64,000 nt of DNA, from positions 186,001 to 250,000 of the forward strand of contig NZ_SOHK01000017.1 of assembly GCF_004404055.1 (NCBI RefSeq), written 5' to 3'. The position numbers were made by a program, and so were the translations under genes. The DNA comes from Cryobacterium ruanii. GTDB lineage: Bacteria > Actinomycetota > Actinomycetes > Actinomycetales > Microbacteriaceae. The notes beneath the pieces are model-generated. The model made no database searches and had not been told where the DNA came from. It saw only the letters and a list, made by a program, of their open reading frames with translations. Position 1 is the first letter of the stretch. Each line of letters starts with the position of its first letter. This document shows, one piece after another, positions 35,580 through 44,568 of the stretch.

Positions 35580-35843
35580 ATGGCTGGAAAGTCGAGCGGC
35601 GACCGCCGCAAGCCGCTTCGCGGAGCTAAGGGTGGCAAGAACGCCGCTCCCGCGAAGTCGATTCGGGTTGGTGTCATTGATTACAAAGATGTCCCCACCC
35701 TGCGCAAGTTCATCTCCGAGCGTGGAAAGATCCGCGCCCGTCGCATCACAGGCGTTTCCGTTCAGGAACAGCGCCTCATCGCCCGTGCCGTCAAGAACGC
35801 CCGCGAAATGGCTTTGCTGCCCTACGCAGGCTCAGGCCGGTAA
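35580..35843 (+). CDS. rpsR: Ribosomal protein bS18, cysteine-free form
   Basis: Partner of S6 in the small subunit, 87 residues. It carries [24 protein letters not shown], shown in parts, and ends [10 protein letters not shown]. Zinc-binding S18 has a CxxC-type motif before DYKD, but here the segment is [12 protein letters not shown] with no cysteine anywhere. This is therefore the C-minus type, even though it lies in the main rpsF operon, where the zinc-binding form occurs in mycobacteria. Probably a lineage trait. Confidence 0.95.
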   Translation: MAGKSSGDRRKPLRGAKGGKNAAPAKSIRVGVIDYKDVPTLRKFISERGKIRARRITGVSVQEQRLIARAVKNAREMALLPYAGSGR

Positions 35844-35852
35844 GGAAACCAA

Positions 35853-36302
35853 ATGTCGAAATTGATTCTGACGCATGAGGTCTCCGGCCTCGGTGCACCC
35901 GGCGACGTCGTAGACGTCAAGAACGGGTTTGCTCGTAACTATCTCGTTCCCAAGGGCTTCGCTGTTGCGTGGACCCGCGGTGGCGAGAAGCAGATCGAGC
36001 AGATCAAGGCAGCCCGCGCAGCGCGCGAGCACGCCACCTTCGAAGAGGCTGAGGCACTCAAGGTCAAGCTTGAGAACACCAAGGTCACCCTGGTCGTCAA
36101 GGCCGGCGCTGGCGGACGCCTGTTCGGTTCGGTCAAGACCACGGATGTGGCTAACGCCGTCGCAGCCGCCGGTCTCGGCACGGTCGACAAGCGCAAGATT
36201 GAGCTCACCGCGATCAAGCTGACCGGTGAGCACACGGCAACGGTTCGTCTTCGCGACGAGCTCAGCGCCACGATCACCCTTGTGGTCGTCGCTGCCAAGT
36301 AG
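35853..36302 (+). CDS. rplI: Ribosomal protein bL9
   Basis: Large-subunit protein with two RNA-binding domains. The 149-residue product starts [20 protein letters not shown] and contains [13 protein letters not shown], characteristic of the N-terminal domain. A long central helix and the C-terminal domain follow, ending LVVVAAK. The gene is 9 bp from rpsR; it is the last gene of the S6 operon, before a T6 run and a strong hairpin. Confidence 0.96.
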   Translation: MSKLILTHEVSGLGAPGDVVDVKNGFARNYLVPKGFAVAWTRGGEKQIEQIKAARAAREHATFEEAEALKVKLENTKVTLVVKAGAGGRLFGSVKTTDVANAVAAAGLGTVDKRKIELTAIKLTGEHTATVRLRDELSATITLVVVAAK

Positions 36303-36346
36303 CATCGCACCTCGGTAGGCCCGATTCTCAGGCCGGTCGTTTTTTC

Positions 36347-36392
36347 TGCCCCATAGCGGGGGGTTCCGAAAGGAACCCTCCGCTATGGGGCA
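36347..36392 (+). terminator. Long hairpin after rplI
   Basis: A stem of about 21 bp with one small internal mismatch (arms TGCCCCATAGCGG... and ...CCGCTATGGGGCA) closes with a GAAA tetraloop. A T6 run lies just before it. It sits 45 bases beyond the rplI stop. It may be a terminator or a stable 3' RNA end; no T-tract follows it. Confidence 0.6.
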
Positions 36393-36427
36393 TTAAGGGC
36401 CCCTTTGGGGGCATTGACTTGCTGCAT

Positions 36428-36625
36428 TTGTGCACAGGTGAGCATTCGTATCGGTAAGTTTCAAGGTTTGATTGAAACTACTTTATTCACACCCGTGTGG
36501 AAAACGAAAATCCCTGGTCAAAGCGGTTTTATTTATACAAAATTAATGTTTGTCCACAGGTGAGTGCACAGGTTCTGCACAATCTTCACGGCGTTTCGTG
36601 CAGATTCTCCACAGAGTTATCCACA
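36428..36625 (+). promoter_or_regulatory. DnaA-box cluster upstream of dnaB
   Basis: TTGTGCACA at 36428, TTGTCCACA at 36550 and TTATCCACA at 36617 fit TT(A/G)TNCACA; a weaker TGTGGAAAA lies at 36496. An AT-rich stretch surrounds 36470-36550. All lie in the 455-base gap between rplI and dnaB, about 22 kb from oriC. The rest of the gap contains no other gene. Confidence 0.65.
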
Positions 36626-36757
36626 GGGGGGTTTGTGACCGGTGCTGCTGGCTCCCTAGGGTGTTCCAGTACCGGCATCTCGCTCAAGCTGGTGCGTCAC
36701 GTCCCGTGTCGGTGGGTCCTGGTACATCTAGAAGCGCGAAAGAGAAAGAGGTGCCGA

Positions 36758-38185
36758 GTGTCGATAGCTCATCTGGGCCTGGCCAACCAGCCGGCGTCAA
36801 ACGAGTACGGCTCGGCGGCCCGCGGTGGAATCGACCGAGGTGAGCGACCCGCTGAAGCCTGGAAGTCGGAGCGCGCGCTGCCCCACGATCTCCTGGCCGA
36901 GCAGAGCGCCCTCGGTGGAATGATGCTCAGCAAAGACGCCGTCGCCGACGTCGTCGAAACCGTGCGTGGCGGAGATTTCTATATCCCCAAGCACGAGATC
37001 ATCTTTGATGCGATTCTCTCGCTCTACGCCCAGGGTGAACCAACCGACGTCATCACGGTCACCGACGAGCTCACGAAGGTCGGTGAACTTTCCCGGGCCG
37101 GCGGTGCCGACTACCTGCACACCCTGACGAGCCTGGTGCCCACTGCAGCCAACGCGGGCTTCTACTCGACCATCGTGGCCGAACGCGCGCTGCTGCGCCG
37201 CCTGGTCGAGGCGGGTACGCGCATCGCCCAAATGGGCTACGCCGCCGAGGGTGAGGTACTCGACCTCGTGAACACCGCCCAGGCCGAGATCTATTCCGTC
37301 ACCGGGGGTACCCAGACGGAAGACTACGTTCCCCTCACGGATGCCGTGACGGCGGCCATTGAAGAAATCGAGGCTGCCAAGCTCAAAGACGGGCAGATGA
37401 GCGGTGTTCCCACCGGCTTTGCCGACCTGGATGAGCTCACAAACGGCTTTCATGGCGGCCAGCTCATCATCGTGGCGGCTCGTCCGGCGTTGGGTAAGTC
37501 CACGCTTGCCCTCGACTTTGCGCGTTCGGCCTCGATCCACCACAACATGCCGAGCATCTTCTTCTCGCTCGAAATGGGCCGCAGTGAAATTGCGATGCGC
37601 CTGCTCGCGGCGGAGGCATCCGTTCCCCTGCAGAGCATGCGCAAGGGAACCGTCGAAGCCCGAGACTGGACCACCATCGCCGCCACGCGCGGGCGAATCA
37701 ACGATGCTCCGCTCTACATCGACGACAGCCCGAACATGACCCTGGTGGAGATCCGCGCCAAGTGCCGCCGACTCAAGCAGCGTGTCGGGCTGAAAATGGT
37801 CATCATCGACTACCTGCAGCTCATGACCAGCGGTAAGAAGGTCGAGTCACGCCAGCAGGAGGTCAGTGAGTTCTCGCGGGCGCTCAAGCTGCTCGCCAAG
37901 GAGCTGCAGGTTCCGGTCATCGCGCTCTCCCAGCTGAACCGTGGGCCAGAGCAGCGCGCCGACAAGATGCCGGCCATCTCCGACCTTCGTGAATCGGGTT
38001 CGCTCGAGCAAGACGCGGACATGGTCATTCTGTTGCACCGTGAGAGTGCCTATGAGAAAGACAACCCTCGTGCCGGTGAGGCCGACCTCATCGTGGCCAA
38101 GCACCGTAACGGCCCGACCCGCACCGTCACCGTCGCCTTCCACGGCCACTACTCCCGGTTCGCCGACATGGTGGCCGGCGGGTAG
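36758..38185 (+). CDS. dnaB: Replicative DNA helicase DnaB
   Basis: Hexameric 5'-3' helicase of the replisome, 475 residues from the chosen start. The N-terminal collar domain has PHDLLAEQSALGGMMLS, the RecA-like C-terminal domain Walker A in ARPALGKST and Walker B in LKMVIIDYLQLM, with SDLRESGSLEQDADMV near the end. GTG at 36758 is preferred, with an AGAGG site about 6 bases upstream. The open frame extends to 36497 but the extra 87 residues are unlike DnaB. No intein was seen. Box cluster upstream suggests DnaA control. Confidence 0.95.
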   Translation: MSIAHLGLANQPASNEYGSAARGGIDRGERPAEAWKSERALPHDLLAEQSALGGMMLSKDAVADVVETVRGGDFYIPKHEIIFDAILSLYAQGEPTDVITVTDELTKVGELSRAGGADYLHTLTSLVPTAANAGFYSTIVAERALLRRLVEAGTRIAQMGYAAEGEVLDLVNTAQAEIYSVTGGTQTEDYVPLTDAVTAAIEEIEAAKLKDGQMSGVPTGFADLDELTNGFHGGQLIIVAARPALGKSTLALDFARSASIHHNMPSIFFSLEMGRSEIAMRLLAAEASVPLQSMRKGTVEARDWTTIAATRGRINDAPLYIDDSPNMTLVEIRAKCRRLKQRVGLKMVIIDYLQLMTSGKKVESRQQEVSEFSRALKLLAKELQVPVIALSQLNRGPEQRADKMPAISDLRESGSLEQDADMVILLHRESAYEKDNPRAGEADLIVAKHRNGPTRTVTVAFHGHYSRFADMVAGG

Positions 38186-38281
38186 TCCGCACTATTCATG
38201 CATGTGGTCGGCACACAGATGCGCCGTCGAGTCGCCGCGTAGACTGAGCCTGACAAATTTTTGCAACGAAAGAGGTTGTGC

Positions 38282-38902
38282 GTGGCGAACGCCCCGGCAC
38301 CATCAAACGTCGGACCCGGGTATTGGTCCGTGGCCGTCGGTCGCGCCCTGATCGCCGTGATACCCGCCGCGATCATCACCTTTAACCGGGATCACTCCGC
38401 CCAGCTGGGCTTGGTCGTGTTCGGCGCATTCGCCCTCGCGAGTGGCCTCCTGCTTGTTTTGGCCGGCCCGCGCACCCTGACCGTCACCACCGATCGCACC
38501 CTGTTCCTCATCCACGGCATCGCAAGCATGATCGCCGGTGCGCTGGCCCTGGGCTTTCACGCGAGTGGCCACGGGTTCTTCCTGTTCGTGGTGAGTGTCT
38601 GGGGTGCCGTCACCGGGTTCCTCGAAATCTATGCCGGAATACGCGTGCGTAAACGGGCCGTGCCCGCGAAGGACTGGCTGTTCACCGGCATCGGCACGGC
38701 AATTCTCGCCCTGCTGTTGCTGCTGCTGCCGCCCAACCCGGTCGTCTCGGTCGGATTGTTCGGCGCCTACCTGGTCTTTCTCGTTGTTTTCCTGCCCATC
38801 GCCGGGCTCTCGCTCAAATGGGACCGGACTCGCGAGCGCCGCAACACACCCGCGAACACTGCACCTACGAACTCCGCACCCAATGATTCGGACTCCCTGT
38901 GA
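38282..38902 (+). CDS. Six-helix membrane protein, HdeD/DUF308-like
   Basis: A 206-residue integral membrane protein. Helices lie near YWSVAVGRALIAVIPAAI, LGLVVFGAFALASGLLLVL, LFLIHGIASMIAGALALGF, FFLFVVSVWGAVTGFLEIY, and two near the end; the tail is polar (ANTAPTNSAPNDSDSL). GTG at 38282 has AGAGG upstream; the ATG 21 bases earlier does not. The pattern of tandem helices resembles HdeD/DUF308 proteins, a weak assignment. It overlaps the next gene by 4 bases. Confidence 0.65.
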   Translation: MANAPAPSNVGPGYWSVAVGRALIAVIPAAIITFNRDHSAQLGLVVFGAFALASGLLLVLAGPRTLTVTTDRTLFLIHGIASMIAGALALGFHASGHGFFLFVVSVWGAVTGFLEIYAGIRVRKRAVPAKDWLFTGIGTAILALLLLLLPPNPVVSVGLFGAYLVFLVVFLPIAGLSLKWDRTRERRNTPANTAPTNSAPNDSDSL

Positions 38903-39168
38903 CCCCTAAGACTCCTGGTACCCCCAACCCGGCGCACCAGCCCAGCAGATCCGATCGGTTGAAACCGGCAGAATTACTCGCCATCTCCGCGGGGATGGCC
39001 CTGTTCGTCGGCGTGACGATCCTGGTCACCACACGCGAGCTGATGCTCTCGGCCATCGGGCTCGGTGTGACGTTCATCGTGGCACTCGTGGTGATAGCCA
39101 TGCTCGTGCTCGGAATGAAGCCGAACGCGTCGGAGCAGAACGACCTCGACGAGCAGAACGGCCACTAG
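38899..39168 (+). CDS. Small two-helix membrane protein
   Basis: An 89-residue protein with a Pro-rich cytoplasmic N-terminus and two membrane helices (ELLAISAGMALFVGVTILV and LSAIGLGVTFIVALVVIAML), ending in a polar tail (DLDEQNGH). GTG at 38899 overlaps the previous stop. I recognise no family; it is probably co-expressed with the HdeD-like gene. Confidence 0.7.
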   Translation: MTPKTPGTPNPAHQPSRSDRLKPAELLAISAGMALFVGVTILVTTRELMLSAIGLGVTFIVALVVIAMLVLGMKPNASEQNDLDEQNGH

Positions 39169-39183
39169 CCTGCCTGAATGAAA

Positions 39184-39214
39184 ATGCACCCTCGACGATA
39201 CCGACGAAGGTGCA
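39184..39214. terminator. Imperfect hairpin between convergent genes
   Basis: Arms ATGCACCCTCG and CGAAGGTGCAT pair with one mismatch, 15 bases past the two-helix protein gene and 18 before the purB stop. No clear T-tract; bidirectional termination is plausible. Confidence 0.4.
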
Positions 39215-39231
39215 TATTCACTCAAGGCAGG

Positions 39232-40614
39232 TCAGGGCAGGTAGTCGACCAGCGGGTCGGCCAGCCCGACGTAGGTCGCCGGCGTGAGCGCCAGAAGCCG
39301 GGTCTTGGCTGCGGCGCCGATGTCGAGGGCGGAGACGAAGGCCGCCAGGTCGGTGCTCATGATGCGCTTGCCGCGGGTCAGTTCCTTGAGCAGCGCGTAG
39401 GGATCCGCGATCGACGAGCGCCCGGCCGAGACCTCCGCGCGAATCACGGTCTGAATCGCCTCACCCAGGATTTCCCAGTTTGAGTCGAGGTCGCTCGCGA
39501 GGAGGGCACGGTCAATGTCGATCTCGCCGAGGCCGCGCAGAATGTTGTCGAGGGCGAGCAGCGAATGCCCGAAACCAACACCGATATTGCGCTGGGTTGT
39601 GGAGTCGGTGAGGTCGCGCTGCAGTCGACTGGTCACCAGGGTGGCAGAGAGCGAGTCGAGGATGGCGCAGGACAGTTCGAGGTTCGCTTCGGCGTTCTCG
39701 AAGCGAATCGGGTTGATCTTGTGCGGCATCGTGGAGGAGCCGGTGGCGCCGACCTGCGGAATCTGGCGGAAGTAACCGATGGAGATGTAGGTCCAGATGT
39801 CGGTGGCCAGGTTGTGCAGAATACGATTCACGTGCGCGGCGCGTGAGTACAGCTCCGCCTGCCAGTCATGCGATTCGATCTGCGTGGTGAGTGGGTTCCA
39901 GCCGAGGCCGAGGCCCTCCACGAACTCGCGCGAGACTGCGGGCCAGTCAACGGAAGGCTCGGCGGCCACGTGGGCGGCGAAAGTGCCGGTGGCGCCACTG
40001 AACTTGCCCAGGTAGTCGCCGGCTTCGATCTGGGCCACGACGCGCTCGAGGCGGTAGACGAAGACGGCGAGCTCTTTTCCCATGGTGGTCGGCGTCGCGG
40101 GCTGCCCGTGGGTGCGCGCCAGCATCGCATCCGCTCGAAATTCAAGGGCATTGGTGCGCAGCGCTTCGATGACCAAACGCAGCTTGGGCAGCCACACGAT
40201 CTGCACGGCGTCACGCACGGTGAGGGCGTAGGAGAGGTTGTTGATGTCTTCGCTGGTCGCGGCGAAGTGGGTGAGTTCGCTGATGTGGTCGAGGCCGAGC
40301 ATGCCCAGCCGCCGACGCACGAGGTATTCGACGGCCTTTACGTCGTGCCGGGTGGTGGCCTCGAGCTCGGCCAGTTCGTCGATCTCGGTCTGGCCGAAGT
40401 CGGTCACGAGGCTGCGCAGCGCGAGCTTCTGCTCGGAAGTGAGGGGCGCGGAGCCGAACAGGCTGCGATCGGTGAGGGTGATCAGCCACTCCACCTCCAC
40501 GCGAACCCGGGCACGGTTGAGGCCGGCCTCGGACAGGAATTCGCCCAGATCGGAAACGGCGGCTCGGTAGCGGCCATCTAGCGGACTCAGAACCTGTACT
40601 GGTAGGTGACTCAT
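39232..40614 (-). CDS. purB: Adenylosuccinate lyase
   Basis: Purine-pathway enzyme that splits SAICAR and adenylosuccinate, releasing fumarate. The 460-residue protein has the fumarase/aspartase signature GSSTMPHKINPIRFE, the HGQPATPTTMGKE block and the catalytic ARTHGQ segment. The start overlaps the upstream phosphatase gene stop as ATGA, so translation is coupled. Confidence 0.95.
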   Translation of the reverse strand: MSHLPVQVLSPLDGRYRAAVSDLGEFLSEAGLNRARVRVEVEWLITLTDRSLFGSAPLTSEQKLALRSLVTDFGQTEIDELAELEATTRHDVKAVEYLVRRRLGMLGLDHISELTHFAATSEDINNLSYALTVRDAVQIVWLPKLRLVIEALRTNALEFRADAMLARTHGQPATPTTMGKELAVFVYRLERVVAQIEAGDYLGKFSGATGTFAAHVAAEPSVDWPAVSREFVEGLGLGWNPLTTQIESHDWQAELYSRAAHVNRILHNLATDIWTYISIGYFRQIPQVGATGSSTMPHKINPIRFENAEANLELSCAILDSLSATLVTSRLQRDLTDSTTQRNIGVGFGHSLLALDNILRGLGEIDIDRALLASDLDSNWEILGEAIQTVIRAEVSAGRSSIADPYALLKELTRGKRIMSTDLAAFVSALDIGAAAKTRLLALTPATYVGLADPLVDYLP

Positions 40615-41147
40615 CGGACTCCCTGTCGAATTGCGGGTGCAAGTTGTTTCACAAGTGCGTGGCTTGCCCTCTCAATCATGCCCAATACAGCGTCAAACAA
40701 TGCATCGTCGGAATAGTAGGGGTCGGGAACGTCGAGCAGGGGGGCTTGCTCGGCGTCAAAGCTCAGCAGCAGGCGCACCTTGGCGCGATCGCGATCCTCG
40801 AGTGCCCAGTTGCGCAGAATGCGTTCCTGGCTGCGGTCGAGCACGACGACGAGGTCGTGCTCGGCGAACCAGAGCGGATCGAACTGGCGAGCCCGATGGT
40901 GACTGCCGTCGTAGCCGCGCTTGGCCAGTGCCGTGATCGTGCGGCCGTCGGCTTGCTCCCCCACATGCCAGTCACCGGTGCCGGCTGAGCTGGTTGCGAT
41001 GAGACGCCCGAGTCCCAGCTTCGTGACGAGGTCACGCAGCACGACTTCGGCCATGGGTGAACGACAGATGTTTCCGGTGCAGACAAAAATGATTCGAAAC
41101 GGCGTCGACTCATCAGGGGTGAGTGAGTCGAAGGGCATGTCTCCCAT
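40611..41147 (-). CDS. Low molecular weight protein-tyrosine phosphatase family
   Basis: A 178-residue phosphatase or arsenate-reductase-fold enzyme. The P-loop VCTGNICRSPMAE carries the Cys and Arg of CX5R, with the general-acid Asp in DVPDPYY. Typical substrates are phosphotyrosine or sugar-linked proteins in the wall. The ATG at 41147 or the one at 41138 may be used; the longer frame from 41198 is unlikely. It overlaps purB by 4 bases. Its substrates are unknown. Confidence 0.85.
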   Translation of the reverse strand: MGDMPFDSLTPDESTPFRIIFVCTGNICRSPMAEVVLRDLVTKLGLGRLIATSSAGTGDWHVGEQADGRTITALAKRGYDGSHHRARQFDPLWFAEHDLVVVLDRSQERILRNWALEDRDRAKVRLLLSFDAEQAPLLDVPDPYYSDDALFDAVLGMIERASHALVKQLAPAIRQGVR

Positions 41148-41265
41148 TGTGGAGCAGTTTCGTCTTCTCCACACCCCGAATATTCGGCGTCTGCGCACAG
41201 ATTGCGCGAAGTGCTGTCGGACGAGCCACTAATCCTGCGACGATCAGCCGTGACCCGGAGGTGTC

Positions 41266-41553
41266 ATGGACGATCACTATGGGAATTTCGCACCCAATCA
41301 GGCAGATCAACTCGCGGCGCTATGGGCGCAGCGGCAACGCCTCTTGGTGCTCACCTCAGATATCCGGGACGCGAAAGGCCGACTGATTAGTCTGGAGACC
41401 AGTGAATTCTGGAGTTCGAGCGCCCAGCGGGCATACAGCCAGCGGGTCGAAGAAATAGTAAACGATGTGCAGGGCATTCTGGATCACCTCAACGACGCCC
41501 AGGACCAGATCTGGCACAACATCCGCCAGTTGCAGAACGCGGGAGTGCGGTGA
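41266..41553 (+). CDS. WXG100-like small helical protein
   Basis: A 95-residue protein, almost wholly helical by composition. It has FWSSSAQRAYSQRVEEI in the middle, resembling the WXG100 pattern W-x-G-x-A-x-x-A-F with serine in place of glycine. Helix before (about residues 12-45) and after (about 60-90) suits the hairpin fold. A strong GGAGGTG ribosome site precedes the ATG. Its stop overlaps the next GTG as GTGA. WXG100 proteins are type VII secretion (ESX) substrates that usually pair with a partner; no ESX machinery is in the window. Family is inferred from the motif and length, not from a search. Confidence 0.55.
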   Translation: MDDHYGNFAPNQADQLAALWAQRQRLLVLTSDIRDAKGRLISLETSEFWSSSAQRAYSQRVEEIVNDVQGILDHLNDAQDQIWHNIRQLQNAGVR

Positions 41554-42965
41554 GCGAGCGCCCGGATCGCATTTCGGGGGGTGAACTGACTATTGCCGTT
41601 GGCGGGACGACGCTCGTGGCGACCGACGCCGTCCTGGCGCAGGCCGGGATGCTGCGGGATGCTCAGAGTCAGGCCGGTGACTGGCAGACCCGGGTGGAGA
41701 GCATTCGACAGCTGGATCCGGGTGGGGGCTGGACCTGGACCCCGGAGGACCCCGGGCTGACCTTGGTCTGGGCCGGGGTTGCGCTCGGTCAGGTGGAACG
41801 GCGCAGCGGCGATCTTGCCGCGAGTCTCATCGAGGCCGCCGAAGGATACGGCTGGACAGAACGAGCGGCGATGCGACTGGTCGTGTTCGCAAGCGGCCGG
41901 GTGGGCTATGACCTGGGCCGGTTTCGCATTCTGGCGCTTCTCCTCGCGGCCGGACCCGCGGCCCAGGGAGCGCTGGCTTGGCGGGCCTGGAACAGTCATC
42001 ACGGCTCGCCCAGGATCGACTACCGATTTCTGACGAGTCCTGCAGCCGTTGTGCTCACGAAGCTGATCGTCTCATCCCTCGACGATGTCGCTGCGGGTGC
42101 ACTCGGTGTGCCGCTTCCCGTCGACCTGTTGCTGGGCGACAGCGGCCTGGGCCTGATCGGGGTCTCAAGTACGGCGGTCGCCGTGCTCGCCGTCGCCCGC
42201 AGTCGCGGGCTGTTCCGCGAAGGTTCGGTGGGCGTTGCTGCGGTGGAAGCACCAACACGAGCGACTCCACCCACCGGTGTCGGCGATTTAGCCGCGAGAA
42301 TTCCGAAAGCGACCGCGGGGCAGCCACAGGTGCTCATCGAGAACTATGGCACGCCCGAACATCCGTCGTATGCCGTCTACGTCGGTGGAACGGTTGACTG
42401 GAGCGCCGTTGCCACGACCGAGCCCTGGGACCTCACCGCCAACGTCACGGCGATGGCCGGGCAGAACGCGGGGTCCTTCGAAGCAGTGATGCAGAGTATG
42501 CGTGCCGCGGGCATCGACGGTGAAGACCCGGTCGTGATTGTCGGTCATTCACAGGGCGGGCTGGTCGCCACTCAGGTCGCCGCCTCCGGAGTCTTCGCCG
42601 TGCGGGCAGTCGCGACCTTCGGCGCGCCAGAATCGCGGGTTCCCGTGCCTTCCGGCGTCGCCACTTTGACCGTGGAGCACACGGACGACGTGACGACCGG
42701 GTTAGGCGGGGCGAGCCTGATCGAGTCCGAGGACCGCGTGACCGTTCGGCGCGAGGCCTTCGCGACCGAGGAACCACCACCCGGGGAGGCCTTGCCGGCG
42801 CATCACCTCGACACGTACCAGGAGACGGCGCGCATGATCGACGCCTCGCCGGAAGAAAACCTCAGCGGCTTTCGGGGCACCGTGACCCGCGTGCTCGGAA
42901 GCGCACCGGGCGAGGCCGTCTTATGGCGGGGCATCCGCCTGCCGGAACGGCCAGTGGCGCAGTAG
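41550..42965 (+). CDS. Putative lipase / alpha-beta hydrolase with N-terminal helical domain
   Basis: A 471-residue protein encoded immediately after the WXG100-like gene. The N-terminal ~150 residues are helical, and hydrophobic stretches lie near 125-145 and 190-215. The C-terminal third is an alpha/beta hydrolase: GHSQGGLVA around residue 334 is the nucleophile elbow, with possible Asp at 379-380 (HTDD) and His at 418-419 (AHHL). No signal peptide is seen. The translational coupling suggests a secreted effector escorted by its small partner, but this is inference. PGAP1-like or lipase family are the nearest resemblances. Confidence 0.6.
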   Translation: MSERPDRISGGELTIAVGGTTLVATDAVLAQAGMLRDAQSQAGDWQTRVESIRQLDPGGGWTWTPEDPGLTLVWAGVALGQVERRSGDLAASLIEAAEGYGWTERAAMRLVVFASGRVGYDLGRFRILALLLAAGPAAQGALAWRAWNSHHGSPRIDYRFLTSPAAVVLTKLIVSSLDDVAAGALGVPLPVDLLLGDSGLGLIGVSSTAVAVLAVARSRGLFREGSVGVAAVEAPTRATPPTGVGDLAARIPKATAGQPQVLIENYGTPEHPSYAVYVGGTVDWSAVATTEPWDLTANVTAMAGQNAGSFEAVMQSMRAAGIDGEDPVVIVGHSQGGLVATQVAASGVFAVRAVATFGAPESRVPVPSGVATLTVEHTDDVTTGLGGASLIESEDRVTVRREAFATEEPPPGEALPAHHLDTYQETARMIDASPEENLSGFRGTVTRVLGSAPGEAVLWRGIRLPERPVAQ

Positions 42966-42975
42966 TGCCGGCCGC

Positions 42976-43368
42976 TCAGTCGCGGGCGGTGACCGGGCGC
43001 AGAATGAGGCCGAGCAACCAGGAGATGATGCCGAGTACCAGAGCGCCGAGCACACCCCACCAAAAGCCGTCAATGACCAGACCGAAGCCCAGAAACCCGG
43101 AGATCCAGCCCACGAGCAAGAGCAACAGGCCGTTGACGATCAGGGAGAACAGGCCGAGCGTCAGAATGTACAGCGGAAAGGCGACGACGCGCAGCACCCC
43201 GCCGACAACCGTGTTGACGAACCCGAAGATGAGCGCGATGAGCAGATAGGTGAGCACGCTGGCACCCGCGTCGGGCGCGTAGGGCGCGACGTGCACCCCC
43301 GTCACGAGCAGGGCGGTGAACCACAGGGCTACCGCATTGACGATCAGTTGGATCAGGAATCTGGCCAT
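42976..43368 (-). CDS. YvlD/phage-holin-4-like membrane protein
   Basis: A 130-residue protein with about four membrane helices: LIQLIVNAVALWFTALLV, then VLTYLLIALIFGFVNTVV, ILTLGLFSLIVNGLLLLLVG and WGVLGALVLGIISWLLGLIL. The FVNTVVGGVLRVVAFPLYILTLG stretch (in part) is characteristic of the phage holin family 4/YvlD group of bacterial housekeeping proteins. The gene converges with the lipase-like gene with only 10 bp between. Not evidence of a prophage. Confidence 0.75.
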   Translation of the reverse strand: MARFLIQLIVNAVALWFTALLVTGVHVAPYAPDAGASVLTYLLIALIFGFVNTVVGGVLRVVAFPLYILTLGLFSLIVNGLLLLLVGWISGFLGFGLVIDGFWWGVLGALVLGIISWLLGLILRPVTARD

Positions 43369-43445
43369 GCCCCTACTATCTCACCGGTATGCGGCAGGCG
43401 AAAGTCACGCGAACATTCATTCACTATTGCGAATATATCCGGGCG

Positions 43446-43451
43446 TAGACT
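43446..43451 (+). promoter_or_regulatory. -10 element of aminotransferase (leaderless)
   Basis: TAGACT ends six bases before the GTG of the aminotransferase at 43458. No ribosome site is visible. The holin-like gene starts divergently about 80 bases away. Confidence 0.5.
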
Positions 43452-43457
43452 CACCGA

Positions 43458-44564
43458 GTGAGCCTCTCAGACCGACCCATCGTGCGCCTGCGCCCGGAGA
43501 TCATCGCCCTCCCGGCCTATAAGCAGGGCAAACCGGCTGACGCCAGCGCCTTCAAGCTCTCCAGCAATGAAAACCCGTTCGACCCGCTGCCCGGGGTCAT
43601 CGCGGCGGTCACGGCCGAAACGGCGTACAACCGCTACCCGGATGCCTCGGCGCTCGCCCTGCGTGAACGCCTGGCTGCCAAGTACAGCGTCGACGTTGAT
43701 GAGGTGCACGTCGGCGCCGGCTCCGTAGCGCTACTGGCACAACTCATCCTCGCCGCAGCCGGCCCCGACGATGAAGTGCTCTACTCCTGGCGGTCGTTCG
43801 AGGCGTACCCCTCACTCGTCACGGTCGCCGGGGCCACGAGCGTGCGCGTTGCCAACCGCACCGATCACGGCCACGACCTGCCCGAAATGGCCGCAGCCAT
43901 CAGCGACCGCACCCGCGTCGTCATCGTCTGCTCGCCGAACAACCCAACCGGTACCATCGTCACGAAGGACGAATTCGAAGCCTTCATGGCCGTCGTGCCC
44001 ACCGATCTGCTGGTCATTCTCGATGAGGCATATATCGAGTTCGTCACCCAAGCGGATGCCGTGAACGGGCCGCTCCTGCTGGCCCGCTACCCCAACCTGG
44101 TCGTACTGCGCACCTTTTCGAAAGCCTACGGACTCGCTGGCCTGCGGGTCGGCTACGCGCTCGGCCCGGTCGACATACTGAATGCCGCCCGATCGACCGC
44201 GATTCCCCTCTCGGTGACCGCGCAGGCCGCCACTGCCGCGATCGCCTCCCTCGAAGCCGAGACAGAGCTGCTCGCCCGCGTTCGGATCATCGCCGCGCGC
44301 CGCGATGCGACCTGGCAGGCGCTCACCCGCCAGGGTTGGAACATGCCTGCGCCCCAGGGTAATTTTCTCTGGCTGCCCACCGGCGCTGAAACAACCAGCG
44401 TGGCCGAGGCGCTCGGCGAGACAGGCCTCGTCGTGCGCCCCTTCCCGCCCGAGGGCATCCGGGTCTCGATCGGCGAGGAGGACGCTGTGGCGACACTCCT
44501 ACTCATGAGCGCGGATCTTGTCGAAGCCCTTCCCGCCGATCACGCGGCTCGGCAGATAGGTTAG
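43458..44564 (+). CDS. hisC: Histidinol-phosphate / aromatic aminotransferase family
   Basis: PLP-dependent transaminase, 368 residues. PLP lysine is in [17 protein letters not shown], with [11 protein letters not shown] near the N-terminus and SPNNPTGTI. HisC and the aromatic or phenylalanine-type aminotransferase (Pat) of actinobacteria share these motifs. The gene is not in a his operon but leads directly (4 bp) into the branched-chain dehydrogenase genes. That position suggests it may act on aromatic or branched amino acids; the precise substrate is not established. Confidence 0.85.
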   Translation: MSLSDRPIVRLRPEIIALPAYKQGKPADASAFKLSSNENPFDPLPGVIAAVTAETAYNRYPDASALALRERLAAKYSVDVDEVHVGAGSVALLAQLILAAAGPDDEVLYSWRSFEAYPSLVTVAGATSVRVANRTDHGHDLPEMAAAISDRTRVVIVCSPNNPTGTIVTKDEFEAFMAVVPTDLLVILDEAYIEFVTQADAVNGPLLLARYPNLVVLRTFSKAYGLAGLRVGYALGPVDILNAARSTAIPLSVTAQAATAAIASLEAETELLARVRIIAARRDATWQALTRQGWNMPAPQGNFLWLPTGAETTSVAEALGETGLVVRPFPPEGIRVSIGEEDAVATLLLMSADLVEALPADHAARQIG

Positions 44565-44568
44565 TACG

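Noticed and set aside
36497..36757. 87-residue N-terminal extension of dnaB
   Set aside because: It runs across DnaA boxes, has no ribosome site, and is unlike DnaB.
42976..43368. Phage holin as evidence of a prophage
   Set aside because: The family includes common housekeeping YvlD-like proteins, and no other phage gene is nearby.
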